A stretch of 64,000 nt of DNA from assembly GCA_903901915.1 (NCBI GenBank), contig CAIUSV010000044.1, positions 1 to 64,000 of the forward strand, written 5' to 3'. The translations under genes and the position numbers were made by a program. Below are positions 26,626 to 35,013 of this stretch, piece by piece. The DNA comes from an uncultured Rhodospirillaceae bacterium (GTDB lineage Bacteria; Pseudomonadota; Alphaproteobacteria; Rhodospirillales; Magnetospirillaceae). Every line of letters begins with the position of its first letter. The stretch's first letter is position 1. The notes below the pieces were generated by a model. It searched no databases, was not told where the DNA came from, and saw only the letters and a list, made by a program, of their open reading frames with translations.

Positions 26626-26892
26626 TCATGGCGCGCCCCCGTCGCGAAGCGTGCAGGGCACTGCGTCATGGCCGAGATCGAGCTGACAGTGATGACCCAA
26701 CCGCTCGCGCAGCGCCGCTCGCGCCCGGTGCAGCACGTTGCCCTCCGCTATTCCCAGAGCCTTTACGACCTCGGCATGACTGGCCCCGCCCATGTCGTGG
26801 AGAACCAGAACCTCGCGCCGGCGGTCGGACAGCGCCAGCACCACGAAGTGGCGCAGATCGGCCCGATAGGCGGCAAGATCGAGGTCGGTCAC
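26626..26892 (-). CDS. Sigma-70 region-4-only protein, probably degenerate ECF remnant
   Basis: An 88-residue ORF starting at GTG 26892 behind a strong AAGGAGAAGG site. Residues 20-65 match ECF sigma region 4 (LSDRRREVLVLHDMGG, AEVVKALGIAEGNV, LHRARAALRERL), but region 2 is absent. About three residues are missing from the recognition helix, where G-T-V-K-S-R-L-H is usual and G-N-V-L-H is found. A working sigma factor is unlikely. It may be a decayed gene kept by its place in the operon, or a small DNA-binding protein. Its TGA overlaps an ATG of the MFS frame. Confidence 0.55.
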   Translation of the reverse strand: MTDLDLAAYRADLRHFVVLALSDRRREVLVLHDMGGASHAEVVKALGIAEGNVLHRARAALRERLGHHCQLDLGHDAVPCTLRDGGAP

Positions 26893-26984
26893 GGTGCCTT
26901 CTCCTTTAGTCCGAAACGGACCGGACTGGCCCTGTCTCTCATTGGACGGACGAGCCGGCGGGACCGTTACCTGGGCTGCGATAA

Positions 26985-27012
26985 ATTTCTATATTTCGAG
27001 ATATATAGAAAT
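26985..27012. promoter_or_regulatory. 10-bp inverted repeat, candidate operator before sigma-like/MFS genes
   Basis: ATTTCTATAT (26985-26994) and ATATAGAAAT (27003-27012) are perfect inverted arms around TTCGAGAT, in a short AT-rich island inside GC-rich DNA. The centre shares TTTCGAGA with the palindrome before arsR. It lies between arsM and the sigma-like gene, so it may be a second ArsR site and promoter for the sigma-like/MFS genes, or a transcript-end structure. Confidence 0.45.
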
Positions 27013-27072
27013 AATAGGACGCAGTTTACGTTTTAGTGCCGGGTAAACCGGGGATCAGGCCAAAACCATGCG

Positions 27073-27870
27073 CTACGGCTTGCGGGCCTGGATGATGGCC
27101 GATGTCACGTAATCTTCGACGCCGAGACCGGGGGTCCATTCGGCGATCAGCTCTCGGCTCTCGGGCTTGGGGTCGATGCGAATGTCGAAGAATCCGGCCT
27201 GTTCCAGCCATCGCGACAGGTCTGCGACTGTCGCCGCGCCACCAACACAACCGGTGAACAGATCCCTGACGGCAGCCAGTTCCGGCGGCAATGGCTTCAA
27301 CATCACCACATCCGACACCGCCACTCTGCCACCGGGTTTCAAGACCCGGAACGCCTCGGCGAACACCGCCGCCTTGTCGGGCGAGAGATTAATGACGCAG
27401 TTGGATATGATCACGTCAGCGGCATTGTCGGCGATGGGCAGATGCTCGATCTCACCCAGACGGAATTCGACATTGGAGAGGCCCAGCCGAGCGGCGTTGG
27501 CGCGCGCCTTGTTCAGCATTTCATGGGTCATATCGACCCCGATGACGCGCCCGGTCTCGCCGATCCGGCGGGCGGCAAGAAAGGCGTCGAAGCCCGCCCC
27601 GCTGCCCAGGTCAACCACCACCTCGCCCGGCCGCATCGCGGCGATGGCCTGGGGATTGCCGCAGCCGAGGCCAAGATTGGCACCGTCACCCACCGCGCTC
27701 AGATCCGCCTCGTCATAGCCCATGCGCCGGGCTAACTCGGTTGCGTCGGGACCGCCGCAGCACGGCGATTTGGCCACCGGCTTGGGGGCGCAACACGACG
27801 ACGCAGCGCCTTCGGCAATGGCGCCGTAGCGCGAGCGGACAAGATCTCGGACCTGTTCGGGGGTCATCAC
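27073..27870 (-). CDS. arsM: Arsenite S-adenosylmethionine methyltransferase
   Basis: A 265-residue class I methyltransferase of the ArsM family. The SAM site reads VVDLGSGAGFDAFLA, followed by VIGVDMTHEML; the arsenite-binding cysteines appear in SNCVINL and TGCVGGA, with an extra Cys-rich N-terminal stretch (SCCAPKP and PCCGG). The enzyme converts As(III) to methylated, partly volatile forms in the cytoplasm. It starts 7 nt after arsR on the same strand, so the two form an operon under ArsR control. Length is normal for the family. Confidence 0.95.
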   Translation of the reverse strand: MMTPEQVRDLVRSRYGAIAEGAASSCCAPKPVAKSPCCGGPDATELARRMGYDEADLSAVGDGANLGLGCGNPQAIAAMRPGEVVVDLGSGAGFDAFLAARRIGETGRVIGVDMTHEMLNKARANAARLGLSNVEFRLGEIEHLPIADNAADVIISNCVINLSPDKAAVFAEAFRVLKPGGRVAVSDVVMLKPLPPELAAVRDLFTGCVGGAATVADLSRWLEQAGFFDIRIDPKPESRELIAEWTPGLGVEDYVTSAIIQARKP

Positions 27871-27877
27871 AGCCTCC

Positions 27878-28177
27878 TCAGCTACAACAGGGATCGCGGC
27901 TACAGCAATTCTCGGTCAGATAGGCCACCACCGCCCGCATCTGGACGAACTCGGCGGAATAGATCAGCGAGCGTCCTTCGCGCCGTACCGTCACCAGCCC
28001 GGCGTTCTTGAGGTGCGACAGGTGGAACGACAAGGTGTTCGGTGGGATGGCCAATTCCTCGGCGATCTGCCCGGCAGGCAGCCCGGCAGGCCCGGCGGTC
28101 ACCAGCAGGCGAAATACCCGAAGGCGGCTTTCCTGGGCCAGCGCGGACAGCGCGGTGATGACGGCTTGCTCTTCCAT
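27878..28177 (-). CDS. arsR: ArsR-family metalloregulatory repressor
   Basis: A 99-residue winged-helix repressor from ATG 28177; the ORF-track start is 75 codons too early. HTH: ALAQESRLRVFRLLV, GQIAEELAIPPNTLSFHLSHLKNAGLV, with wing VRREGRSLIYSA. Cysteines are not in the helix-3 motif of classical ArsR but at the C-terminus (ENCCSRDPCCS), as in other alphaproteobacterial As(III)-responsive ArsR types. It should release the arsR-arsM promoter on binding arsenite. A palindrome lies directly before its start. Confidence 0.92.
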   Translation of the reverse strand: MEEQAVITALSALAQESRLRVFRLLVTAGPAGLPAGQIAEELAIPPNTLSFHLSHLKNAGLVTVRREGRSLIYSAEFVQMRAVVAYLTENCCSRDPCCS

Positions 28178-28178
28178 G

Positions 28179-28196
28179 TTTCGAGAATTATCGAAA
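28179..28196. promoter_or_regulatory. Candidate ArsR operator
   Basis: TTTCGAGAATTATCGAAA has perfect 6-bp inverted arms around a 6-nt centre and sits two bases upstream of the arsR ATG. Such a position would let ArsR repress its own operon. It shares TTTCGAGA with the inverted repeat at 26985-27012. Confidence 0.6.
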
Positions 28197-28261
28197 TATG
28201 CGGGGCTGTCAAGATCCATGACTGAATTTTTTCGCCATCCGGGTGTGAAGCGGATCGCCTC

Positions 28262-28402
28262 AGAACGGTGTCCCCGACGTCGTTGCCAGCGCCGGTATTC
28301 CAGCTTCCAATGCTCGATGGTGACGGTGCCGAACGGTTCGCCGCTCAGCACCCAGACCACGTCCGGTTCCAGGTCACCTTGGCCGGGGATATGGCGCGGC
28401 AC
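28262..28402 (-). pseudogene. Coding-like fragment of unknown gene
   Basis: The minus-strand frame (EPDVVWVLSGEPFGTVTIEH followed by WKLEYRRWQRR) has the codon bias of a real gene and a protein-like composition. It has no credible start or ribosome site and is only about 45 codons long. It continues without a stop into the arsR upstream region. I do not recognise the family. It is likely the remnant of a displaced gene. The remainder of 28197-28446 holds nothing else I can support. Confidence 0.3.
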
Positions 28403-28446
28403 CCGCTACCGGATACTATTTGGGTACTGAAATCGAGTCTGCGCCA

Positions 28447-28480
28447 AAACGAAAAGCCCCGGCACTATGGGCCGGGGCTT
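28447..28480 (-). terminator. Intrinsic terminator after tRNA-Thr
   Basis: Read on the minus strand, AAGCCCCGGC (28471-28480) and GCCGGGGCTT (28454-28463) form a 10-bp stem with a 7-nt loop, followed by TTTTCGTTTT. It lies 27 nt beyond the tRNA-Thr 3' end. Confidence 0.85.
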
Positions 28481-28507
28481 AACTACCTGGAAATACAGGC
28501 TTAAAAA

Positions 28508-28583
28508 TGGTGCTGCCGAATGGAATCGAACCATCGACCTTACCCTTACCAAGGGTATGCTCTACCGACTGAGCTACGGCAGC
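28508..28583 (-). tRNA. tRNA-Thr (anticodon GGT)
   Basis: A 76-nt cloverleaf with encoded CCA. Acceptor GCTGCCG pairs with CGGCAGC; D arm GCTC/GAGC; anticodon stem TACCC/GGGTA with loop TTGGTAA (GGT, reading ACC/ACT); T arm with TTCGATT loop. All parts are canonical. Confidence 0.96.
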
Positions 28584-28707
28584 AATGTCAGCGGCCGGGC
28601 GACCCGGGCCGTGAAGAGGGGCGCTTTATGCCACAGCCATTAACCTGACGCAAGCCTCTTCACCTCGGTGATTGACGGCCGGCGCGGCGGCGGGAATAGT
28701 GACGGCC

Positions 28708-28896
28708 ATGAGCCAGCAAGACCACCCCAATCTCTCGGAAAAAGGCCGGGCGGACGCCGCCGCCCGCCAGCGCAGGCAGGCCGAGGCGCTGCGCGCCAAT
28801 CTGGCCCGGCGCAAGGCCCGGGAGCGGTTACGCCACGACGACGAGAGCCGCGCTTGTCCCGATGACGGCCATGGGCTAAAGGACCCCGAGACCTAA
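28708..28896 (+). CDS. Small basic conserved protein upstream of dcd
   Basis: A 62-residue Arg/Ala-rich protein. ATG 28708 gives [17 protein letters not shown] followed by the helix [20 protein letters not shown]. Short helical proteins with this EALRANL-x-RRK block are common in Rhodospirillales, but no function is known to me. It ends 13 nt before dcd on the same strand, and the GGGAGCG before dcd serves as ribosome site, so the pair is probably co-transcribed. The ORF-track start at 28672 is less likely. Confidence 0.65.
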   Translation: MSQQDHPNLSEKGRADAAARQRRQAEALRANLARRKARERLRHDDESRACPDDGHGLKDPET

Positions 28897-28909
28897 GGGA
28901 GCGCTCACC

Positions 28910-29464
28910 ATGTCCGTCATGCCCGATACCTGGATTCGTGAAAGGGCCACCACGGCCGGCATGATCGAACCGTTCACCGAGAAGCTTCAGCGCGAAGGCG
29001 TCATCTCCTACGGCCTGTCGTCCTATGGCTACGACGCCAGGGTCAGCCGCGAGTTCAAGATCTTCACCAACGTCGATTCGGCGGTGGTCGATCCCAAGGC
29101 GTTCTCGCAGGAAAGCTTCGTCGACCGCGAGACCGACGTCTGCGTCATCCCGCCCAACAGCTTTGCCTTGGCCCGCACCGTCGAATACTTCCGTATCCCC
29201 CGCGACGTGCTGGTGATCTGCCTGGGCAAATCCACCTATGCCCGCTGCGGCATCATCGTCAACGTCACCCCGCTCGAGCCCGAGTGGGAAGGGCACGTCA
29301 CCCTGGAATTCTCCAACACCACGCCGTTGCCGGCCAAGATCTACGCCAACGAGGGCGCCTGCCAGTTCATCTTCCTCAAGGGCCATTCGGTGTGCGAGAC
29401 CTCCTATGGCGACCGCTCGGGCAAGTACCAGGGCCAGAAGGGCGTCACCCTGCCCCGGTTGTGA
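28910..29464 (+). CDS. dcd: dCTP deaminase
   Basis: A 184-residue enzyme converting dCTP to dUTP for dTTP synthesis. Recognisable parts: [56 protein letters not shown] (catalytic Glu inside TPLEPEWEG), and the C-terminal [15 protein letters not shown], which closes over the nucleotide. Length and ends match the family; ATG 28910 follows GGGAGCG. The bifunctional kinase gene begins one base beyond its stop. Confidence 0.97.
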   Translation: MSVMPDTWIRERATTAGMIEPFTEKLQREGVISYGLSSYGYDARVSREFKIFTNVDSAVVDPKAFSQESFVDRETDVCVIPPNSFALARTVEYFRIPRDVLVICLGKSTYARCGIIVNVTPLEPEWEGHVTLEFSNTTPLPAKIYANEGACQFIFLKGHSVCETSYGDRSGKYQGQKGVTLPRL

Positions 29465-29465
29465 C

Positions 29466-30983
29466 GTGGACGCGACCTCCCAGTCCGAGGTCATCCGGTT
29501 CCTGGCCGATCCCGCCAGTCATGGCGGTGCCCCGGTCGAGCGCATCGACACCCATATCTCCACGGTAATCCTGACCGGTCGGTCCGTCTTCAAGCTGAAG
29601 AAGGCGGTGCGATTGCCGTTTCTCGACTTCACCACCCTGGCGGCGCGCAAGGCCGCCTGCGACGCCGAGTTGGCCATCAACCGCCGCGCCGCGCCCGACC
29701 TCTATCTCGGGGTGATGGCGGTGACGCGGACCGCCGCCGGCGATTTGGCGCTGGGCGGCGACGGCGAGGCGGTGGACTGGGTGGTGGAGATGCGCCGCTT
29801 CGACCAGTCCACCCTGTTCGATCGGCTGGTGCGGACCGGTGGCCTCGACCGCCCCCGCCTCAATCAGTTGACCGAGGCAATCGCCGCCTTCCACCGCGCC
29901 GCGCCGGTACGCCGCGACAAGGGGGGCGCCGCCGGGCTGGCCTGGACCATCGACACCAACCGCGCCTCGATGCTGCCCCATGTCTCCGCCATCCTGCCCG
30001 CCGCCCAGGTCGAGCGACTGGCCGGGGAATCCCGCGCCGCGCTGGCCCGGCTTGGCCCGCTGATGGAGGCCCGGCGCGACGCCGGGATGGTGCGCCACTG
30101 CCACGGTGATCTTCACCTTGGCAACATCTGCCTGTTCGACGGCCGACCTACCCTGTTCGACGCCATCGAGTTCTCCGAGGACATCGCCTGCATCGATGTG
30201 TTCTATGACCTCGCCTTCCTGCTGATGGACCTGGACCATCGCGGCGCTCGCCCCATGGCCAATTGGGTGCTGAACCACTATCTCGACCTCACCGCCGATT
30301 TCGACGGGGTCGGATTGCTGCCGCTGTTCCTCTCGGCCCGCGCCGCCATCCGCGCCCATGTCGCAGCCACCATCGCCGCCAACGGCGGCGGCGGGGAGCG
30401 GATCACCGAGGCCCGCGCCTATCTCGACGCCGCCTTGGCCTATCTGTCGCCGCCGCCGCCTCGTCTGCTGGCGGTGGGTGGCCTGTCGGGCAGCGGCAAG
30501 TCGCGCATGGGCCGCGAGCTGGCGACCTTTCTGGCGGTTCCCGGCGCGGCGGTGGTGCGCACCGATTCGCTGCGCAAGCATCTGATGGGGGTTGCCATCC
30601 ACGACCGCCTCGGCCCCGAAGGCTATGGCGAAGAGACCACCGAGCGCACCTACCGCACGCTTTACGACACCTGCGCCCGCCTGCTGGCCGCCGGCCATTC
30701 GGCGGTGGCCGACGCGGTGTTCGCCCGACCGGACCAGCGCGCCGCCATCGAAGCGGTGGCGGCCAGGGCGGGGGTGCGGTTCGACGGCCTGTGGCTGGAT
30801 GCGCCGCCCGACCTTGCCGCCGCCCGCATCCTTGGCCGCAAGGCCAACGTCTCGGACGCGACGCCCGAAGTGTTGCAACGCCAGCTCGCCTACGATCTTG
30901 GCGCCATCACCTGGAGCCGCATCGATTCGTCGCCGCCCAAGGAGGAGTCCCTGGCCGCCGGCAGGGCCGCGATCGGGGTATGA
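29466..30983 (+). CDS. Bifunctional protein: aminoglycoside-phosphotransferase-like domain plus P-loop kinase
   Basis: A 505-residue soluble protein. I take GTG 29466, next to the dcd stop. Residues 1-320 are a protein-kinase-like phosphotransferase fold: HCHGDLHLGNICL (catalytic loop) and LFDAIEFSED (metal-binding loop). Residues 335-505 are a P-loop kinase with Walker A GGLSGSGKSRMGRE and a VVRTDSLRK block, as in gluconate-kinase or zeta-toxin-like ATPases. This fused pair is widespread in proteobacteria and usually labelled APH/AAA family; real substrates are unknown. The label aminoglycoside should not be read as antibiotic resistance. Confidence 0.88.
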   Translation: MDATSQSEVIRFLADPASHGGAPVERIDTHISTVILTGRSVFKLKKAVRLPFLDFTTLAARKAACDAELAINRRAAPDLYLGVMAVTRTAAGDLALGGDGEAVDWVVEMRRFDQSTLFDRLVRTGGLDRPRLNQLTEAIAAFHRAAPVRRDKGGAAGLAWTIDTNRASMLPHVSAILPAAQVERLAGESRAALARLGPLMEARRDAGMVRHCHGDLHLGNICLFDGRPTLFDAIEFSEDIACIDVFYDLAFLLMDLDHRGARPMANWVLNHYLDLTADFDGVGLLPLFLSARAAIRAHVAATIAANGGGGERITEARAYLDAALAYLSPPPPRLLAVGGLSGSGKSRMGRELATFLAVPGAAVVRTDSLRKHLMGVAIHDRLGPEGYGEETTERTYRTLYDTCARLLAAGHSAVADAVFARPDQRAAIEAVAARAGVRFDGLWLDAPPDLAAARILGRKANVSDATPEVLQRQLAYDLGAITWSRIDSSPPKEESLAAGRAAIGV

Positions 30984-31063
30984 CACCCACCCGGACGCGG
31001 TGGATTTCCAAGCCGCCGCTTCCGGAGCATAATGACGGATCAAATAGCGAATGGAGGGCCGTC

Positions 31064-31936
31064 ATGTCCGCCTATAAGTCCATTCTGGTGCCGGTCGGCG
31101 ACGCCATTTCCGGCGTCGCCCCGCTGGACGCCGCCATGCGTCTGGCCGGACGTTTCGGCAGCCATGTCACCGCCCTGCATGTCCGTGTCGATCCCACCAC
31201 GGCGGTACCGCTGGTGGGTGAAGGCATGTCGGGAGCCATGGTCGAGGAGATGATCGGCCTGGCCGAGACCCAGGGCGCCCAGCGGGCCATGGGGGCGCGC
31301 CGCGCCTTCGACGACGCCTGTGCCCGTCACGCCATGCCGTTGGCCATCGCCGCGCCGGTCCTCGGCCCGTCGGCCGAGTGGATCGACACCGTCGGCCGCG
31401 AGGAGGATCTGGTGGCGTGGCGCGGGCGCCTGTCCGATCTGCTGGTGTTCGGCCACCCCGGCGCCGACGCCGAGATGCCCACCGCCATGACCCTCAACAC
31501 CGCCCTCATGGCCAGCGGCAAGCCGCTGCTGCTGTGCCCCGACCAGCTTCAGACCGATTTCGGCCGTTCGATCGCCATCGCCTGGAATGGCAGCGCCGAG
31601 GCCGGGCGGGCGGTGGGTTGCGCCATGCCCTTCCTGCGCGAGGCAAAGAGCGTCACCGTGCTGTCGGTGGCGGAACACGCCGACAGCGCCGTCGAGGCGC
31701 CGGCCGCCGAGCTGACCGCCTATCTGGGATGGAACGGCGTCGCCGCCGCCACCACCGTGGTGCATGCCTCGGCCTCCCATGCCGGCGAGGAACTGCTGCG
31801 ACAGGCTTCGAGCTGCGGCGCCGATCTGCTGGTGATGGGGGCCTATACCCATTCCCGCCTGCGTCAACTGATCCTGGGCGGCGTCACCCGCCACGTCATC
31901 GCCCACGCCAAGCTGGCGGTGCTGATGACCCACTGA
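31064..31936 (+). CDS. Universal stress protein, tandem UspA domains
   Basis: A 290-residue protein with two UspA folds. The first begins YKSILVPVGD; the second begins RSIAIAWNGS and keeps the ATP-binding loop G-A-Y-T-H-S-R-L-R-Q-L-I-L-G-G-V-T, so nucleotide binding is expected in the second half only. ATG 31064 follows ATGGAGGG. Long tandem Usp proteins of this type are common in Rhodospirillales. Convergent with dsbB across the repeat element. No partner gene suggests a specific stress. Confidence 0.9.
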   Translation: MSAYKSILVPVGDAISGVAPLDAAMRLAGRFGSHVTALHVRVDPTTAVPLVGEGMSGAMVEEMIGLAETQGAQRAMGARRAFDDACARHAMPLAIAAPVLGPSAEWIDTVGREEDLVAWRGRLSDLLVFGHPGADAEMPTAMTLNTALMASGKPLLLCPDQLQTDFGRSIAIAWNGSAEAGRAVGCAMPFLREAKSVTVLSVAEHADSAVEAPAAELTAYLGWNGVAAATTVVHASASHAGEELLRQASSCGADLLVMGAYTHSRLRQLILGGVTRHVIAHAKLAVLMTH

Positions 31937-31956
31937 GGCGCGTCTAGTGGTCCGAT

Positions 31957-31983
31957 CCTGACGCTTGGTTCCCAAGCGTCAGG
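31957..31983. terminator. 12-bp perfect hairpin after usp gene
   Basis: CCTGACGCTTGG (31957-31968) and CCAAGCGTCAGG (31972-31983) form a perfect stem with a TTC loop, 20 nt past the usp stop. No T run follows. It could be a strong structural transcript end or a palindromic repeat unit of its own; it is adjacent to but not part of the 90-bp element shared with 35.0 kb. Confidence 0.5.
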
Positions 31984-32017
31984 TGAATCGGCCCGCCAAC
32001 TGATTGAATTGTGGATA

Positions 32018-32108
32018 TACGAAAAAGCTGCGCTTTTTCATGGCTCAAACGCCGCTCTGGCTCAAGAGTTTCCCGATTTTCCGAATTCAGCTTAAATGCG
32101 GGAAACTC
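32018..32108 (-). repeat. Intergenic repeat element, copy A
   Basis: Reverse complement of 35014-35103 with one substitution and one 1-base indel over about 90 bp. On the minus strand it opens with GAGTTTCCCG, which pairs with CGGGAAACTC further on, and closes with the hairpin GAAAAAGC-N3-GCTTTTTC. It lies between the convergent usp and dsbB genes, and the dsbB stop codon begins at its edge. The A/T-flanked hairpin would work as a terminator in both directions. Confidence 0.85.
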
Positions 32109-32587
32109 TAGGAATTCCTGCGCGTCAACACCAGCGCCAACAGGCCGAGACCGGCGGAGTACGGCAGGTTGAGCGCCGCCATGGTGATACCATGGAACGA
32201 CCATTGCGGCTGGTCGCAATGGACCTCGGCCGGGCGGTTCAGTTCGGCCAGCATGTCGGCCACCGCAAGCGGGCCGTCATTGCTGGCGGGGCAGACCGCC
32301 GACGCCCACCAGTGCTGCTCGACGCCGACGTGATAGAAGGCGATGCAAGCGTTGATCAGCAATACCAACCCGGCCAACCGGATCAGGAGTTGGCCTAGCG
32401 ACGGCGAAGCCGATCGCCGCAACGAAACCGCCGCCAACAGCGCCGCCAGCACGAACGGCACCCGCTGGGCATGGCAAAGCACGCAAGGACGCAGGCCGAA
32501 GACGAATTGGCCGGTAAGGGCGGCGGCCAGGGCCGAAACACAGGCCGCAACAAGGGCGATAGCGATCAGACGGGGCGAGATAACCAT
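32108..32587 (-). CDS. dsbB: Disulfide bond formation protein B
   Basis: A 159-residue inner-membrane protein with four helices and the DsbB cysteine pairs: CVLC in RPCVLCHAQR in the first periplasmic loop, and the pair in AVCPASN and EVHCDQPQW in the second. DsbB reoxidises DsbA and passes electrons to quinone. Its stop codon falls exactly at the edge of repeat copy A, so the natural C-terminus may have been changed slightly by the insertion. Divergent from the meaB-like gene. Confidence 0.93.
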   Translation of the reverse strand: MVISPRLIAIALVAACVSALAAALTGQFVFGLRPCVLCHAQRVPFVLAALLAAVSLRRSASPSLGQLLIRLAGLVLLINACIAFYHVGVEQHWWASAVCPASNDGPLAVADMLAELNRPAEVHCDQPQWSFHGITMAALNLPYSAGLGLLALVLTRRNS

Positions 32588-32670
32588 GGTGGCGGACTAT
32601 AGCCTCTGTCGGCCGGCTTGACCATAACCGCGACGCCATCGACAATCGCGTTTTGAGGATCTGGGAATTC

Positions 32671-33606
32671 ATGACACTGGACGAGGTCAGGGCGGGGGGC
32701 AAGGCGGGGCTGGCGAAAGCGCTGGCGGAGATCGAGCGCGCCCCCGATGCCGAGGCCACCGTGGCGTTGCTGGACGCCGCCCATGCCGCACCCACCGCCC
32801 ATGTGGTCGGCATGACCGGCCCGCCCGGGGTCGGCAAATCGACCCTGATGAACGCCTTGATCGCCAGTTGGCGACAGTCGGGCCGCACCGTCGGCTGCAT
32901 CGCCGTCGATCCGTCGTCGCGCCGTTCGGGCGGAGCCTTGCTGGGCGACCGAACCCGCCTGACCACCGATCCCGACGACCAGGGGGTGTTCGTGCGATCC
33001 ATGGCCGCGCGCGACCGCCTGGGCGGTCTGGCGGCGCTTACCATATCCGCCATGGTGCTGATGCGGGCGCTCTATGACATCGTGCTGATCGAGACCGTGG
33101 GCGTCGGCCAATCCGAAACCGACGTGGTCGGAGTCGCGGATACCGTGCTGTTCTGTGTCCAGCCGGGATCCGGCGATTCGCTTCAATTCATGAAGGCCGG
33201 AATCGCCGAAATCCCCCATCTTGTGGTGGTGACCAAGTCCGACATGGGCGCCGCGGCGGTGCGGGCCCGGGCCGACGTATTGGGAGCGCTGAGCCTGGGC
33301 GGCGGCGATACCCATGAGGGTGGCGCACACGAGGGCTGGACGGTTCCGGTCATGATGGTATCCTCCACCCTACGCGACGGTATCGGCGCGCTGGCGGATG
33401 CTATCGACTCCCACGCCACCTTTCTCGCCGCGTATGGCCGGCTTGGCCGCACTCGCCATGCCCAGGCCGAGGCGTGGTTGGTGGAGGCGGTGCGGGAGCG
33501 GTTCGGCCGCGAGGGAATTCGTCGCGCCGGCAACCTTGCCCTGGATGCGGCGGCCTCGCCGTTCGGACGCCTGGCCGAGATATCGCGCCACCTAAGGATT
33601 GATTAG
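32671..33606 (+). CDS. MeaB/ArgK-family GTPase (methylmalonyl-CoA mutase chaperone)
   Basis: A 311-residue G3E GTPase. P-loop GPPGVGKST, the DPSSRRSGGALLGDRTR block and GVGQSETDVV are family hallmarks; the base-binding motif appears as TKSD. MeaB loads and protects cobalamin-dependent methylmalonyl-CoA mutase. No mutase gene is in the window. ATG 32671 is preferred over the TTG at 32653; GAGG lies upstream. The gene stands alone between dsbB and the GGDEF protein. Confidence 0.92.
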   Translation: MTLDEVRAGGKAGLAKALAEIERAPDAEATVALLDAAHAAPTAHVVGMTGPPGVGKSTLMNALIASWRQSGRTVGCIAVDPSSRRSGGALLGDRTRLTTDPDDQGVFVRSMAARDRLGGLAALTISAMVLMRALYDIVLIETVGVGQSETDVVGVADTVLFCVQPGSGDSLQFMKAGIAEIPHLVVVTKSDMGAAAVRARADVLGALSLGGGDTHEGGAHEGWTVPVMMVSSTLRDGIGALADAIDSHATFLAAYGRLGRTRHAQAEAWLVEAVRERFGREGIRRAGNLALDAAASPFGRLAEISRHLRID

Positions 33607-33684
33607 TTTTTCGGGTTCCGTCGCAGATGTTGACAACCCGAGCAGAATAGGCCGACCATCAGATAACGCTAACCAGGGGGAAAC

Positions 33685-34995
33685 GTGCCCTCTTCCGCCG
33701 CGGCCCGGTCCGGAACGGTCATTCTCGATCACGAGCTTCTCGAGCTCGTGTCGGCGCTTGTCTGCATTCTGCGCGACGGCGAGGTGACGTTCCTCAATCA
33801 GGCCGGCGTCAAGATGCTGGGCCTGGACGGCGGCGAAGCGGCCATCGGCACACCGTTCGTCGATTTCGTCGAATCCGATTACCGCTTTCTGGTCGAGGCT
33901 GGTTGGGATCTCCTGGCCGAGGAGGAATTCCTGCCGCTGAAGCTGCATCGCACCGACGGCACCCGTTTCGAGGCGGAAATCCGCGTACGTCGGGCACCGT
34001 CGCCCGACGAGCTGTTTTTGGTCGAGGCGCGCGATATCTCTAAGTTCGTCCGCTCCGCCGAGGCCCTGCGCGAGCGCGAGGAGCGGCTTCAGGGCGTGCT
34101 GGCCTCTGTCGCCGAAGGCATCATCACCGTCAACGAACAGGGACTGATCGAAACCGCCAATCCGGCGGTGGACCGCATGTTCGGTTGCGGTCGCGGCCAA
34201 CTGGTCGGGCAGCCCATGGCCCTGCTGATGCCCGAAAACATGCGTGACCATCACGACGAAATGTTCCGCCTGTACCTCGGCGGCCATCACAAGCTGATGG
34301 GGCGTTCGGTCGAAGGGGTGGGCCGCCGCGCCGACGGCACGCAATTCCCCATGGAAATCTCGGTCGCCGAGCTGCGTCACGGCAAGGGCCGGCTGTTTAC
34401 CGGCATTTTGCGCGATATCTCCGAGCGCAAGGAAAACGAGGACCGCATCAAGCGGCTCGCCCATCACGACACCCTGACCGGCCTGCCCAACCGCAATCTG
34501 CTCAACGACCGCATCAATCACGCCTTGGCCCGCGTCCGCCGCCATGGCGGCCGCATGGCGGTGCTGTATGTCGACCTCGACAAGTTCAAGCCGATCAACG
34601 ATACCCTGGGTCACGAAGCCGGCGATGCGGTGCTGCGCGAGGTGGCGCAGCGACTGAATACCTGTATCCGCGGGTCCGACACGGTGTCGCGGGTCGGCGG
34701 CGACGAGTTCGTGGTGGTGGTCGAGGAAATCGGCCGCCCCGGCGAGGCGGCCATGGTCGCCCGCAAGATCGTCGATGTGCTGGCGCGGCCCATCCCCTAC
34801 AACGAGCATGCCTGCCAGATCGGCGCCTCGATCGGCATCGCCGTGTTCCCCGACGACGGCAGCACCATGGACGACGTCTGCAAAGCCGCCGACGTGGCCA
34901 TGTACCGGGTCAAGCACGCCGGCCGCAACGGCTTTTGCTTCTATTCCCAAAGCGAGCCGCAGGACGAAATCGACTACAGCGACGCCCCGGCCTGA
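33685..34995 (+). CDS. Diguanylate cyclase with two PAS domains
   Basis: A 436-residue soluble protein from GTG 33685 behind AGGGGG. Residues 10-125 and 135-255 are PAS domains (LVCILRDGEVTFLNQAG and EGIITVNEQGLIETANPAV). Residues 265-425 are a GGDEF domain with an intact VGGDEF active site and the product-inhibition site RGSD five residues before it, so it should make cyclic-di-GMP. There is no EAL domain and no membrane helix. The signal perceived by the PAS domains is unknown. It ends 18 nt before repeat copy B. Confidence 0.94.
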   Translation: MPSSAAARSGTVILDHELLELVSALVCILRDGEVTFLNQAGVKMLGLDGGEAAIGTPFVDFVESDYRFLVEAGWDLLAEEEFLPLKLHRTDGTRFEAEIRVRRAPSPDELFLVEARDISKFVRSAEALREREERLQGVLASVAEGIITVNEQGLIETANPAVDRMFGCGRGQLVGQPMALLMPENMRDHHDEMFRLYLGGHHKLMGRSVEGVGRRADGTQFPMEISVAELRHGKGRLFTGILRDISERKENEDRIKRLAHHDTLTGLPNRNLLNDRINHALARVRRHGGRMAVLYVDLDKFKPINDTLGHEAGDAVLREVAQRLNTCIRGSDTVSRVGGDEFVVVVEEIGRPGEAAMVARKIVDVLARPIPYNEHACQIGASIGIAVFPDDGSTMDDVCKAADVAMYRVKHAGRNGFCFYSQSEPQDEIDYSDAPA

Positions 34996-35013
34996 GACCG
35001 CCCCGAATCGCTG

